Source of the DNA: Rhexocercosporidium sp. MPI-PUGE-AT-0058
Taxonomy: Eukaryota; Ascomycota; Leotiomycetes; Helotiales
Assembly (NCBI GenBank): GCA_020746875.1
Contig: JAGTJL010000016.1
Coordinates: 1,860,001 to 1,924,000 of the forward strand
Reading direction: 5' to 3'
Length of the DNA: 64,000 nt
Position numbers and translations under genes: made by a program. The notes under the pieces were generated by a model that was given only the letters and a program-made list of their open reading frames with translations, did not search any database and was not told where the DNA came from. Position 1 is the stretch's first letter. Every line of letters starts with the position of its first letter. This document shows positions 45,201-57,466 of the stretch, one piece after another.

Positions 45201-48016
45201 CATTCAGTACACTTCGTTTTAGCATATATCTTTGGGCAAGTTTTAGTCTGTATTCACTTCTTCTGGTATGAATTTGGGATCTTTTTAAGTCATACGACGA
45301 AATGAGGTTGGGTGGGCAGGTCAATCAAGATGTGAATAAGGGAACATGCAATAGGGAACATGGGCCGGGTCGTTTGTTTTGGTCAACAAAGAGGCAGAAT
45401 GGATAGTAGAATTCTTTTTGGAACCGCAAGCATTGTCCTTGGAATTTATCTTGGAAGTCAGCAAGCAAACATGGATGGTTTCCATCTTTATTTTCGATGT
45501 ATCAATATTTACCCAATTACCAGATGAAGCTTGAGAAATTTCACGAGATATGAATAGCGGTCAATCAGTTTAGCAACCGAAATGAACTGGGCTGGCGTTG
45601 CCTGTCCCAGGCTCCAAGAGCAGAGATCGATTTGCAATATTCAATACGGGCAAGCCTGCCATTCCATGATTCCTTCTCTTCCAGATTGAGCAACTATCAA
45701 CAGGAGACTTCGTTTAATTCGGGACTGAAAATGACTGGACGCTAGCAAAGCCAGCCCTGCTAAGTCCAAGCCCAATAGTGACAGTTTCGCAACGCCCGCA
45801 GCTTCACCCAGTCCCTCGGGAATGGAGCCAGGGTCTGACTGGCATGGAACTGGCGAAGGTCGCTCAGGCTTTCTCATCACATCTAGTCACATCTGGAGGC
45901 GCTTAGTTTTCCACTCCATGATACCACCCTAGGCGTTGCGGTGGCTTCGACCAGGAATGGGCACTTACCGTTCATTCTCTTCCAGAACCCTCGTCCTTTT
46001 TTTCTTTACGAAGTCCACGAAGCAAGGCAACATAACAAACGCGGATGAAGTGCATGGGGTTGAATGAGATGGGTACAATGACAGGATCATATGCCGCATG
46101 GTATCTTGGGGAAGGGATGAATAGCCAAGAACAGTCAAAGGTTTCCTTTTATTCTCTTTAGGGATGGAGGGGTGGGAGGGATGAGGGGGGTAAAAGCTAC
46201 TAGGCGGACGCGCGAGTGCGGGATGATTTGCTGGAAGAGCGAGGCGAGGCGAGAAATTTTAACCTTTAAATGCTCGCTGGCCTATGGTAGGGGAGGTATT
46301 GATTTGCATTTCATCAATGCTTCCTCTTCCACCTCACTTATTCAAGGATACTGCGGAGGAAACTTGGGCTCGAGCTTAAGCTACCCCATGCAGTATTCGT
46401 CATTTCTGAAACTACAGTGATGGTGTTGAAGTGAGACTTACTTAACGGCTGGTGCTGGACGGTAAGACAAGTTTCTTTTTCGGAGCATGCCGAGGTACAC
46501 GAATGGCTTTCTTTTGCTTCCACGAACACGTATGCGTGTGACTATGTGCTAGGGAACATGGAAGAGCATGGTATGGACTGGCACGGCAACAGGAACAGCA
46601 AGGGGAAAGGAAAGAGGACGGTTAAGAAAGCAGCAAGGGATGAAGGCGTAGGCAAAGCAGACACTAAAAAATTGGTTAGCATCATCTTCGATGACCCATC
46701 CCTGCGGAAATCATCACTAGCCATCTCGTACCATCACAGTAACGCTAAAGTCAAAGCCAAAGTCAGACCGAACTTTATCCTCTCTTGCCTGTCTTTTCGG
46801 CATCGACCTCTGGTAGGAGATATTACGCGAATATCCCTTCATTCGCGTACCTAGCATTGGCTCGCCTTACCCTATTTGTCTGCGGTATGGCAAGTGATGG
46901 TGGGGGGAGCGTTTAGTGTTTCGTCTTTGGCGTTTTCTACCCGTACGGCACAGAAGTTAGAAAGCAGAGAGGGTGTGCGAGACCGATCGAGCAGATCGAA
47001 CGTTTCGGCTGTTGACCTTCTGAGAGGGCACGCACACATCCGCCGCAAGCCATTTATTGGATGCCAGGTGCCTGATTTAAATCGCGGTTGTGCTTTCATG
47101 GCTGCATGCTGTCCTGTGTGCTCCTGTGGAGCGTACTGCGGAAAGGAATCGCCAAGCTGGCAAGCCCTCCTTCATCTCGACAGTTGACACCAATAGGTGC
47201 GCAAGGATGTTCCGCACAAGAAAGTTACGGATAGGGAACCCATGCCAATAAACATAGCACTGAAACTCAATAGCTACCTCTGCTAAGGAGGTCAGTGTAG
47301 CGTCCGTACTCATTCCTCCTCCTTCACAAGTCATGAAGTTCTAGACTGCTAGCACCACATGAATCCTCACAGGCTATGATGGTTGCCTACTTTCTAGCTT
47401 CAACCTCTTTCAGACTCGAAAATAGGCTTAATTCCACTTTGTGATATACTCTTCGTCTTGCTGCTTCTGGATGCGCAATGTGCCGCCGGTTGTTCTACTT
47501 CACTGATGGGACTGACCGACCATTCCCTATGGCCGAAGAGCCACCTTCCTTACTCACTACTCACAAAACCAATTACCTTCATCTCCCCCAGTCCGATACT
47601 TTGCTCGAGCTGGTGATGAGATTCTGTTTTAGTATCGGTACCTTCAGAGGTGAGCTATGACACGGCTGTCAGGAATGTACCAATGTAGTTTTCCGACCAT
47701 CTGAGCAAGTGATTTGGGGATTGAGGTCGTATGGTAAGTGCGCCCTGATGTAGACTATGTAGCTTCGGCGGATCATTCCCTTCTTGCTTCTTGCCTGTTG
47801 CAAGAAGAATCAAATACTCGATAAGTAGGAAGAGGTCTAACGATAATGATTCTTGGAAAGGCTCTAGAAAGCTGAGACTTTGATAGATGGAGGCAGGTGT
47901 CTGGATTGTTGGTTCATCGATAGTTCCATGATCCAGCACTTATTGTCACACGGTCTTGGGCATTATGATTGAGAACTTATATGACTAAGTGCAGAAAGCT
48001 GTCAAGTGTACTTTGG

Positions 48017-48460
48017 TCAATGAAATTTAAGAGGCGTTGCAGAAAGTCCCAGAGAAGTCGCGATTACAGCCAACGAGTTGGATCCCATACCACGATGCCA
48101 AACGGCGAGGTTGGAGATTAGATCGCAGATACCAACGACGGTGGTGGTGGGGCTGAGGTTTGTCTCGTGCCAGGAGATCGCGTGTCTTAGACCTGCGTTG
48201 GAGATGTCATGAGGCTGTGAGCTGTTGATTTGTTCAGTGGTCTCTAACGAATGGGTGGATTTTGTATATGATGGAGAGATCTGATGCTTGTAGGGATTGT
48301 TGGATGCGATGTTCTCGCAGTTATTGCATTTTGTTTGAGTTGCGCGATTGATCTTGCAGGTTTTATATGGTGTAGCACGACGTTGGAGATAGAGATCGAT
48401 GAATTCTTGGAGATAGTGTTGATCCCGCTTGATTCCATGAGAGCTGGCGTTTGTGGTCAT
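48017..48460 (-). CDS. Unrecognised 147-aa open frame
   Basis: This ATG-to-stop frame's C-terminal 70 residues (AGLRHAISWHETNL, VVGICDLISNLAVWHRG) read more like protein than the Lys/Asn/Thr-rich first half. Immediately beyond, a second minus frame (47655-47939, 94 codons) contains leucine-rich helical sequence. The two could be pieces of one decayed gene, but no splice joins them cleanly. No family is recognised. Confidence 0.25.
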   Translation of the reverse strand: MTTNASSHGIKRDQHYLQEFIDLYLQRRATPYKTCKINRATQTKCNNCENIASNNPYKHQISPSYTKSTHSLETTEQINSSQPHDISNAGLRHAISWHETNLSPTTTVVGICDLISNLAVWHRGMGSNSLAVIATSLGLSATPLKFH

Positions 48461-50982
48461 GACGTAAACATTGCGATATTTGGTACCCTTGAAAGCCTTA
48501 AAGCTGAACGAAAATGTCCAGTTAAATTACCATAGAATTTAATTCCACCATAATGAAATGTCAAGGTCGAACCAACAATCTCGCGACCAGTTTGTTGTTA
48601 TTTGCGTTGTGATTTATTGATTCCCGCCTCTTGTTCCCCTCTTGGGCCAGCCAATTCCCGAGTATTCGGGTCAATTAGAAGCTGACAAAGTTTGGGGAAT
48701 CCGCTCTAAAACCGTGAAGTCTTCATGCTCTGAACTACTATTGATCAACACTACGAACTTCCTGCCATTCGATTCTAGATTGGTGAAGTCCTCACGATAA
48801 AACTTCGAAGTTCCGACGATAACAAGTTCTGTGTTGATGTCCGACGGGTCTGACGGGTCAACCCACGCAAAACACCAGCACTTTCTCTTCTAGTAAGAGA
48901 ACTTCAACAACAGGTATACTCTTTTCATTCTACAGTCATCAATAATACCTACCTTCTCTCTTGATAAAGCTTTGGCTAATTGCAGTTTTCTTTGTTGTAC
49001 GATAGCACAATGACACCCAGCCTCATCGAATCTGACAACTTCTCGTCTCCAGAGCAGTCGAGCCCGTCGAATCTCTACCCTACCCTACCCTACAAACAAA
49101 ACCACACCTCTGCTCGTGGTGCTCCGGTTCTAGCCTTTCTCTGCGAATAAACTGTGGTCAAATATGCGCATGGGGACAAGTCCTGCATAGGCGTTCGAAG
49201 CCTTTTGGGCTGGCTGGTTCTGCTTGATTGCCTGCAACCTCCCTCGGAGCAGCTTCTGCGAATATGACGAAAAGTAATCGAAATCGCGCAATAAATCACG
49301 TTGTTCATGGCTAACAATGGCATGCGCTCATATTCTCCTTGATAAATCCAGTGCTATCACTTTTGCGCATCGAGGATGCGAGGTGTTTTCTTCATGAAGG
49401 ACGGGTATACTCCGACTTGGTAACACTTCTCGAAAACAGGGTTGGAGTGGAGGAAAGACAAACACAATGAATAATTCAGACGCATGTTAAAAGCATGCTT
49501 CAAGTTCCGTGTAAGAGATCGTCTAGATGGAAGACAAAGGCATACCCAAGGTCCCAGCAATGTTTTTCTGAATCTTGGACACCTACGTTCTTTCTTCTCT
49601 TTCACCTGGTTCAACAAACATCAAGTGATTGTTGATTTAATGTTATTCTGGCTTGACTAGGGTCATAGCTGTGCTTGTTGCTTGTAGCTGTGGCCAAACT
49701 TTCACCAAGTACTAGCTTTGGTTCATTGCGAATAGCAATCTAGAAGCACTCTCACTCAAGCGTCAAATGTTATTAGAGAACCTGGAAGCTTTGCTAGTTG
49801 ATCGAATCTAGTTTTAGCCTATGGTATCTGCATTTTCTGTCTCATTTTCTGATTTACGAAGAGCGTGGCAAGGAACACAACTGTCAAGATTTGGGCTACC
49901 CCAGAGGCCCCGGGCAGGAACCCCCCCACCCATTCTGTATTCTTTGGTATCAAATTTATTTGTTTTCTGCTTCCTAAGCATACATAGCTGTTTATATTGT
50001 TCAGCTTGTAGACTGAATTTTTGCATGCTAGAACAGATCATGTCCATGCCTACTTGGTTTCCACCCTGGCAGACTCTCTGTCTGGTCTTTGTTCAAGTTT
50101 CCAGTAGCGAAGCCGAAATGTCAATAGACAGTTACTGATAGCGCCACCCCAGCAAGTTTGAACAATCACAAACTGAGCAAACTGCTCCTCCATCGTTTCA
50201 CATCGTATTTCTCCTGACTGTTCTTATTTTTCCGGGGATCTCAAGAAGCTTCAGGCACCAAACCTCTCCCCTATTCCTGTTCATGCAGCTAGCCGCATAG
50301 CCGAATTTAAGCGGGGGCAGGCCACAACAGCGACCATGTTGGCCACATCAGAGACCTACTGACAGGGAAATGATCCTCGAGCTGAAAATCGGAAAGGCCA
50401 CCATTGCGGTCGCAGATCTGCAAGCACAGCGCCGCAGCAAGAAATCTGCCTTGCCGGCCCTTTTCTCTTGACTCCTCCTGCACTCCAATATGTACGATGA
50501 CACACGATTTGAGGCAGCAAGATTTCAGCTTTGAACACATGGGTCGTTTGTGACCAAGTTAGGAGTGCTATAGTGTGGCCGGCATGTTTTTGACTTTGGC
50601 AATCATCACCTCCCATGGAACTGTCGGTGTGTATAAAGTTTAGAATCCTTTGATGGGTGCCTGGCTTCTGTACATGCAGCTCTGCGTATTCGACCTGACG
50701 AGTCAGCAAGAGAACACAAGTCACATTCCAAAAGTGAAATGGATTTACACGGCCCAACGCTCGAGACTTGACTTTAGGTTATAGCGCTGTACTAGGGAGA
50801 AGCAGATCGCTGGGAGAAGCGCGTTCCCATCTACTGAAGAGAACTGCGTGGATATGAGAGTGATTTCGATGTCGTCGAATCAGCTTGTTGGTTGGCATGA
50901 TCTACATATAGCATACCGTACTCTCCAAAAGGCCAAGATCCCTGAAAGAATTTGCTTGTAGATGTGATGGCTCTGGTAAGGG

Positions 50983-51005
50983 GGTGCTTTTTAGCGAAAA
51001 GCACC
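50983..51005. repeat. Short perfect hairpin
   Basis: GGTGCTTTT and AAAAGCACC form a perfect 9-bp stem around the loop TAGCG. It stands alone in non-coding sequence about 500 bp beyond the 3' end of the methyltransferase pseudogene. It may be chance or the remnant of a transposon end. Confidence 0.4.
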
Positions 51006-51502
51006 AACAAAAATATTGGATTGTTGCCCCCGAGAGAAACGCAAATAGTTGCGCAGTCTTAAATGGGATCTGGTTTACCTGAAGACAAAATTGCCATGAC
51101 TCAAGAATCTAAATTTGGACAGGCAACCTGACAATTCTTTTTCATTTGGTTTCAAGGACTACATGACAAGTCCTATCCAAGGAAAAGCACAACATTAATG
51201 ACGTTCGCTACAAAAATGCAAATGTTGTTACCCCCATTACGGGTCAACTTATAGCAGCAACGACCTGGTCAGAGTCCAAAACATGATTGAGTCAGACGTG
51301 AATCGTTCCCAATCTGTTACCCTCTGTGAAAGGGGAAGAACATACTTGAAACTTTCTATTAAACAAATCGAAGAGAAAGGCAATAAAAGACATGAAAACG
51401 GGGTTTTCTGATTCCGTTGGTTATTTGGAAGAGCTGAAAGGTTACTTTGGCTAGATTCAATCCCGACAGGTATCTGCTTATGATCTTCTGGACCATCTTT
51501 CT

Positions 51503-52238
51503 TTAGTGTATTAACGTGATGCTCAAATCCTCGACAATAACATTCTCAAATCCCGCATCCTCCAGCATACGTAATAGGATACCTCTCTTGAACAAAGTAT
51601 TCGATGGCATAGCGGCGTATTTGTTGATCTGATCTAAATAACTGCTCAGATATCTCAGCGCTGGTTTTGAACTGTCATGGTCGTACTCGTAGAGTGCAAG
51701 TCGCCTGCCAGGTTTGAGGACGCTGAAGAAATCGCTGAGAGCTTGTTCCCGATGCATATGATGAACGAATGTCTCCATCGTATACCTTCGAACATATCAT
51801 TCGCAAAGTTATCTAAGTGGTGATAATCTATCTTGCGTACTGTGACGACATTTTCAAGTCTTCGTGCCTGGACATTACGCTTCGCTTTCTTGTTGTGGTG
51901 GCCCACTACATCGATATCTGCAATCCACATGGCTGGAAAGGATTGAAGGTCTACGGTAAGTCCCGGGGTGTTGAACAAGTGATCCTCCATTGCACGGACG
52001 GCTCGACCGATGGGAAATGGGCATGATGTGGCTTTTTTGTAGAAGCAAAATGTCGAGTTCTACCCAACACAAGATGATAGCCTATCCACGACTCGAGAGA
52101 TATATAGTAGTCTTGAAGGGATTTGTTCGTGTTGATGCGAGGCGCTTCACAATCAACTTCTGACGCTATATTGATATTTGCATTCGGAACTTTTTGGGAT
52201 CGTTGTTTAGTGAGGTACGGCCCCAAGTTAATGGTCAA
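51503..52238 (-). pseudogene. Decayed SAM-dependent methyltransferase (class I, SMT/UbiE-like)
   Basis: Pieces of one methyltransferase are spread over three minus-strand frames. Segment 1 (to about 52050) has YYISLESWIGYHLVLGRTRHF. Segment 2 (about 52010-51780) has FPIGRAVRAMEDHLFNT and the motif ENVVTVRKIDYHHLDNFAND. Segment 3 (51778-51503) has METFVHHMHREQALSDFFSVLKPG, LALYEYDHD and MLEDAGFENVIVEDLS. Frame shifts are needed at about 52045 and about 51780. The glycine-rich SAM-binding motif I that should follow HLFNTPG is missing: the text jumps to IDVVGHH, so about 15 codons appear deleted. It can no longer encode an active enzyme. Some fungi carry intact relatives related to sterol-C24-type methyltransferases. 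Confidence 0.8.
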
Positions 52239-55200
52239 ATATGCTTAAGGTATTTTTTTAATTTAGCAAGTATGACACTGATGAGGCAAGTGCCTGGGGT
52301 GATGCATTTTCTCACCGTCGGGATAGAGAGATTAAATTTTTAACATTGAACGCTTTGTATTCAATCAGCGGAATATAGATATCATTATCCTTACTTCAGC
52401 AATATAGATCCCTTGTTTACCGGTTCTCCTTTGCTTCTCCCCCCTTTAATCACCATCCTTCTTTCGCTTAAACTTCCCCTGTCGGGCCGTCCCGTGTGTG
52501 GATCTACAGCGAAGCTTTGTTGAACAAACAATAATCCGACATGCAGACAAATAGACGCGCGGATGGATGTTAGAAATTGACGTTCCGCTTAGAATCTGAG
52601 ATGTCTCATCTAGGTCGTTTTGGTAGTGCAGGCTGGAATGGAAATGGTGAGGCGTAAGGCGCGCTATACCTCCAGATCGTAGATCAAGTTGCTTCTTGAA
52701 ATTACTAGGCATATCCGCTCAATTGGAGAACATTAGACAGCTTTACAGAGTATAGATATAGACTTAATCTACAACAACTATCGAGAAGGTTCCCCAATTT
52801 CCAGTAACCAATTAGCCGCCGCGCTTCATGCCTTCATCTCACCTTACCCCGCATCTGGATAGATTCACCTCCTCACCTCCTCCAAAACACACACCACACT
52901 CACCGCCGCTCCAAAATACAGCCCCTATTGCTCCCCAAAAGCACCGAGAGAGACCCTACCAAGCGCCCACCACCCACCCAATCGTGACAACTTCCGACCC
53001 TTGGCCACCTCCGCTGCTCATCCAAACACTTCATCATGCACTTCCCCCACGCTCACGACTCAGTCAATGTAACCACCATGTCAAGGATATGGAGCGGTGT
53101 GTTTGTGGCCGGGATGCTCAACCAACGTGCTTAGATTGGAAGACAAGGGTTGTAGTCAATTGCGACTTCACATGACTGATGAGCGAGAATAACATAGAAA
53201 ATGTTTTGGGCAATACAAGACGGCTACCAAAGACACTGTCTCGAGACAGTAGATCCTACTATTCGTTCAAGGATTGTTGGTAATATAAGCCAACTACCGG
53301 AAGTAAGCAGCCGGTTTTGGATGGCTAGATATGTTGTGCATGTCAAAATGTACATCGCAGATGTGTATTTCTGTGAACCAAAAAAGCAACGTAAAAAGCT
53401 ACACCAGGAGCAGCCGCACAATAGATAATGAAATTTCTCCAATTCTAGGCATTCTAGACCTTCTAGACTAGATGAAAATGAAAGCTGCAACATTCTTTGT
53501 TGCAGTTCTGTGCAGCGTTCTCAGCATTTCTGAGTTAGGCGTTGGTACTAAATCGAACTTCCGACGAATTTCCTTTACATTTTGAGGAAGAATGATATTA
53601 AATCTCATACCGCATTGCATTGGTCTCGAGGAAGATACCTGTACCTAAATTTCGAGCTGAGTAATATGTCAACTCTCGATATGGGAACATCTTGATGGCC
53701 AGTAGCAGACACCCTAACATCGCCATATGTTGCTCAAATCGATCTAGACATCGACTCACCTGCATCGATATCGACCATAGGCTTCTTCTAATGGCTAGCT
53801 GGAACGTAACGCTTGGATAATTGATTAAATATCAGGTAAAAAAATGTAAACAGGGCAAGCAGAGGGGCCAGTTGCTCTGAGAACGGAACCACACTTGCCG
53901 TCACGATCTTCTCCACGCATTGATTGGGTCAATAGTTTGCCGCCGCCACCAGAAGCCTTTGGCAGATAAGAGAGTAGGAGGCTTCCAGTTGGTTTGGTAA
54001 GAGGAACTTAGGAAGCAATTAGTTGTGGAATGAACCCAGCCCAGGTTGTGAGTCCAGCATAGCGACATGATAGAATATGCTACCCGGATTCCGTATTGAA
54101 CTTTCTCAAAGGTAATGTGGCGAACTTCATCTTTCAAATTGCGATCATTGGTATGACTCAAGATCTCGCACAGTAGTTGCACTGCTTTGAAATGCCAAGC
54201 CCTGATAATAAATTGATATCAAAGTTCATCATTTTCAAGTACGCATTTTCGAGGGAAGAGAGGTGTAAGCAGGAGAAGACTGCAAACACTCCAAAGAGTT
54301 GGAGAATGGAAGAGAGTGAACGTTTGGTGCCCCAACAACGACTTGTACCTGGAAGAAGAGCATTTTACAACATCCATCTTCATCGACGGTATCTCCATCA
54401 TGTCAACTAGAATTCATAAAGACCAGACCCGACTAAGCCTGCCCTCCAGTGAGTCTCCACTGAACTACAGCAGCAGGTAATCAATTATTCTACACCAGGA
54501 AAATACGAGCATCATTCACATCAGATAGTACAATCGCTTACTCGACATGCATCAAAGGTACCTTTGCAATGCAACAGCAAAGACGATGCCACTGTATGAC
54601 TCAAATTCCCTCGTCGCTTGCAAAGCACGAAGATGAGTAAGTCGCGCTATAGTAGCGCTCCGGAACCTCTGGGGGACAGGTCTATTCTCCGGGAAATCAC
54701 GGCATTACCAATGGACGTGAAATTCCTCTGATCCTTGAAATTCATGCAAGGCTTGGAAACGAAATACAAGGATGGAGAGAGATCTGGGAAAGTGTAGAGG
54801 TACTTGGTGATTTTGGTCGCTGGTACTGCCAAATTGGGAGGCGAGCGAGCGCGGGGTCCGCGGGGTCGAAGTCCGCTAAATTCGCCTACTGTAGTAGGAA
54901 GTGACAGCGAGACAAGAATGTGCCATGATTATTCTAAGAAGCTGGTTTCTAATCCCAATCTACTGTATATCTAGATGCGGTGAGATGACTGAGTCTAGTC
55001 TAGTCTAAGATAGTCTAGTCTAGGTTACTCGTCTCCCTGTCTGACTGTAAATCGTACAAGACGCCACGCGGTCATAAATCTCTCGTATTTTCTTTCCAGT
55101 CTTATTCTTACCATAAGGCTGGGTTAGAGTGCGAGGGAGGGACGGGAGGGCTGAAAAGCTTGGTATTGATGGACCGCTAGGCTGGGTGGGTATGTTTGGC

Positions 55201-55484
55201 AAATACACGTGGTTGTTGTGTTGTGGGTTTTGCCCGAGCTATGCTTCTTGCTGGGATGGATGAGAACGGGATGAGGACGCGGATGAGCTGAGAGACGATT
55301 GTGCCGTACAGCCGGTGAAGTGAGCTTTCTGAGGAGACAATGATTGTCTGACATGACTGTGATTCCGCAGACACGGTACCCTCCCAGCTATGAACGTGGA
55401 CATGATCGAACCCCTGCTTCCCCAGCTATCTTGAATGCCCTCAGAACAGCAATTCGAAGCCGGAAATCCCCAGTGTGAGACCGA
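52239..55484. other. Gene-poor spacer
   Basis: This is about 3.2 kb without a supported gene. A proline-rich 115-codon frame (52828-53175) follows a CCTCC-type pyrimidine bias and is probably chance. A GTCTA pentamer run lies at about 54993-55023. The antiporter terminator lies at the right end. Confidence 0.45.
54993..55023. repeat. GTCTA pentamer repeat
   Basis: Tandem TAGTC/GTCTA units are broken once by AAGATA. Confidence 0.7.
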
Positions 55485-56981
55485 CTAGTCGATTTCACTC
55501 CCGCTAACTTCCGGTTCACTGTCACCGTTCCCGCGCTCATGGTCCATGGCTTCAAGGCCATCAGTCTCCTGTCCCAACAGCGGCGCTCTCTCCCCTTCCT
55601 TGCGCGCGAAATGCCCAATCAAACTTATTCCCACGGTGCTCAATCCATGCACAAACGTACTTCCTAGTACCACAAAGCAGACTACGGGCCAGAGGAGCTC
55701 TATAGCTTCATCCTTGTCGCTGTATGGGGGGGCAAGTTTTCGTGGCTTGCCGAAAGGTACGGATGTGCCGCTCTCGAGCTCTCCGCGTGCTTCCATGGCG
55801 AGGAACAAAGCTCCGACACCCATGGGCCCAAAGTGGCCGCAGAATAGTGCCTCGCGATATGTCCTGATATCGGGGATAAAGCGCTTCATGGCAAGCACGA
55901 TTGGTATGCGTCGGAATAGTAGGACGAGGGTCAGGAACAGAATGAGTTGCCAGATACCACAATTAGGGGTAACATCTCGAGGGAGAAATGTGGACCACGG
56001 GATAATGGAACCGAAAAAGACAAACATGCCGCTATTGAGCATGAGATCAACGATGTTTGGGAACGATAGTTCTCTTGTTTTCTTGGTAAACCAGCCATCG
56101 TGAGCAAATCCCACTCCTGCTCCAAATGCAACAAGGAAGTCGTCGCTGCCGAGTGTAGAGCCGACTCCTACGCAGAGAATAGCAAGGAGGAGATAGAAGA
56201 CGACGAATGAGGGCTGTGAAATGAACCCTCTCGTATCGGAAAATCTGAGAAGCCTGTTTGCGGTGTTGCCGATGATCAGACCCATGGTGATACCGAATAC
56301 ACACTGCCACAGGACGGTAACAAGGACCCACTCCTTGATCGTTTCCCCAGCGCTGGAGAATCTCAGCGCGACTAGGCCAATATAGAGGAAAGGGAAGGAG
56401 ATCCCGTCGTTGCATGCTGATTCTGCGGAGAGTACATGCTTGAGACGTTTGGGAACTCTCTCGCTAAACCGTGACTTCGAGAGAACACTTGCCGCAAGCA
56501 CTGGATCCGTTGGAGATAAGCAGGCACCGATGACTAAAGCCGCTGGTATGGATGTCTTGAATATCAAATATGCGAATAGAGCTGTAATTGCCCAGGAGAA
56601 CGTCATGACGGGTCCGAGGAAGTATAGCACTGATCTCCAGTGTCTATGGAAATAGTGCTTAGGCAACTCTATGCCGACAGCAAAGCACTGGATACCGACA
56701 ATCACACGGGTTATTTCTTGTACAGTTTCATCGTTCATCCCCCAGTGCCTAGGTGCAATGAATTTCAAGACATGGGGACCAAGGATGATGCCATATAAAA
56801 CGGCCAACGGAGGCTCTGTGTTTGAATTAGTACAGTCTGGGCCAGGGACTTTCTCCTGTAACTGACCTGAGAGATGAAGATTGTTCCTAATGGGTAGAGA
56901 AAAGAGCGCATAGATTATTAAAAAGGTCGAGATTGTGAGGTATGCCAGGTGAGGAGGAGTAGGTTCGAGCTGATCCCACAT
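55485..56981 (-). CDS. Na+/H+ antiporter, CPA1/Nha1-like
   Basis: Membrane exchanger that expels Na+ (or K+) in exchange for protons, probably in the plasma membrane. Exons are 56981-56867 and 56815-55485 with a 51-bp intron containing a CTAAT branch site, giving 481 aa. The intron is a multiple of three without a stop, so unspliced RNA would still read as 498 aa. The spliced form LHLSEPPLAVLYGIILGP matches the family and is preferred. About 12 hydrophobic segments follow. Transport motifs are present: GACLSPTDPVLAASV and SAESACNDGISFP, the latter with the Asn-Asp pair of this family. The cytoplasmic tail after the last membrane segment is only about 50 residues, acidic, and far shorter than in Nha1, closer to the Sod2-type length. 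Confidence 0.9.
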   Translation of the reverse strand: MWDQLEPTPPHLAYLTISTFLIIYALFSLPIRNNLHLSGQLQEKVPGPDCTNSNTEPPLAVLYGIILGPHVLKFIAPRHWGMNDETVQEITRVIVGIQCFAVGIELPKHYFHRHWRSVLYFLGPVMTFSWAITALFAYLIFKTSIPAALVIGACLSPTDPVLAASVLSKSRFSERVPKRLKHVLSAESACNDGISFPFLYIGLVALRFSSAGETIKEWVLVTVLWQCVFGITMGLIIGNTANRLLRFSDTRGFISQPSFVVFYLLLAILCVGVGSTLGSDDFLVAFGAGVGFAHDGWFTKKTRELSFPNIVDLMLNSGMFVFFGSIIPWSTFLPRDVTPNCGIWQLILFLTLVLLFRRIPIVLAMKRFIPDIRTYREALFCGHFGPMGVGALFLAMEARGELESGTSVPFGKPRKLAPPYSDKDEAIELLWPVVCFVVLGSTFVHGLSTVGISLIGHFARKEGERAPLLGQETDGLEAMDHERGNGDSEPEVSGSEID

Positions 56982-57466
56982 GGTCGGTAAGATTGTTTCT
57001 TGTGATACCTGTAGAGTTGGGTAATACCTGGCACTTAGTCTGTGGTCTAAAGACTGCTTTTGATTATCGAGATAAAGATCTAGGGCAAATGATATCGATG
57101 CGTACGTTTATGGTTTGGTTTGATGAGCCTTACATCCTATCATTCCAAGCTTCAAGCAATTGGAATGATGTCACGAGTCACATGACGAATTCTCTTCTCC
57201 GATCTGAAAAATCAGGCGAAGCTGGCTCGATAGTTGGACGCCATGGGAAAGTTTTGCATGATTTGGGGCTATCATTTGATGGCGGAAATGAGAGTTGGTT
57301 ATTGTTGCGGGGCTGATATGAGCCGAAACAATCAATTCGAGCCATCTGCCCAACTGCCGAGAGAGGTATCTAAATGCCGACGACCTAAACGCCTTCCTAT
57401 GCTTTTCTGGTTACTTGCACAATGACCTTCATACCAAAGATCACTGTCCATTAGGAATGATATTCA
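56982..57466. other. Spacer between PEX2 and the antiporter
   Basis: This 485-bp stretch lies downstream of PEX2 and upstream of the antiporter on the same strand. It holds no gene and is likely the antiporter promoter. Confidence 0.5.

Larger units (their letters stand above)
45201..51502. other. 6.3-kb gene-poor spacer
   Basis: No well-supported gene is seen. Contents noted: a CCCTA pentamer run (about 49076-49092), a 147-codon minus frame at 48017-48460 (listed separately), and a perfect 9-bp-stem hairpin at 50983-51005. The remaining open frames are short and unremarkable. Confidence 0.45.

Noticed and set aside
51503..52238. Intact multi-exon methyltransferase
   Set aside because: No GT/AG pair restores the missing glycine-rich motif I, and the frame change near 51780 looks like a small deletion rather than an intron.
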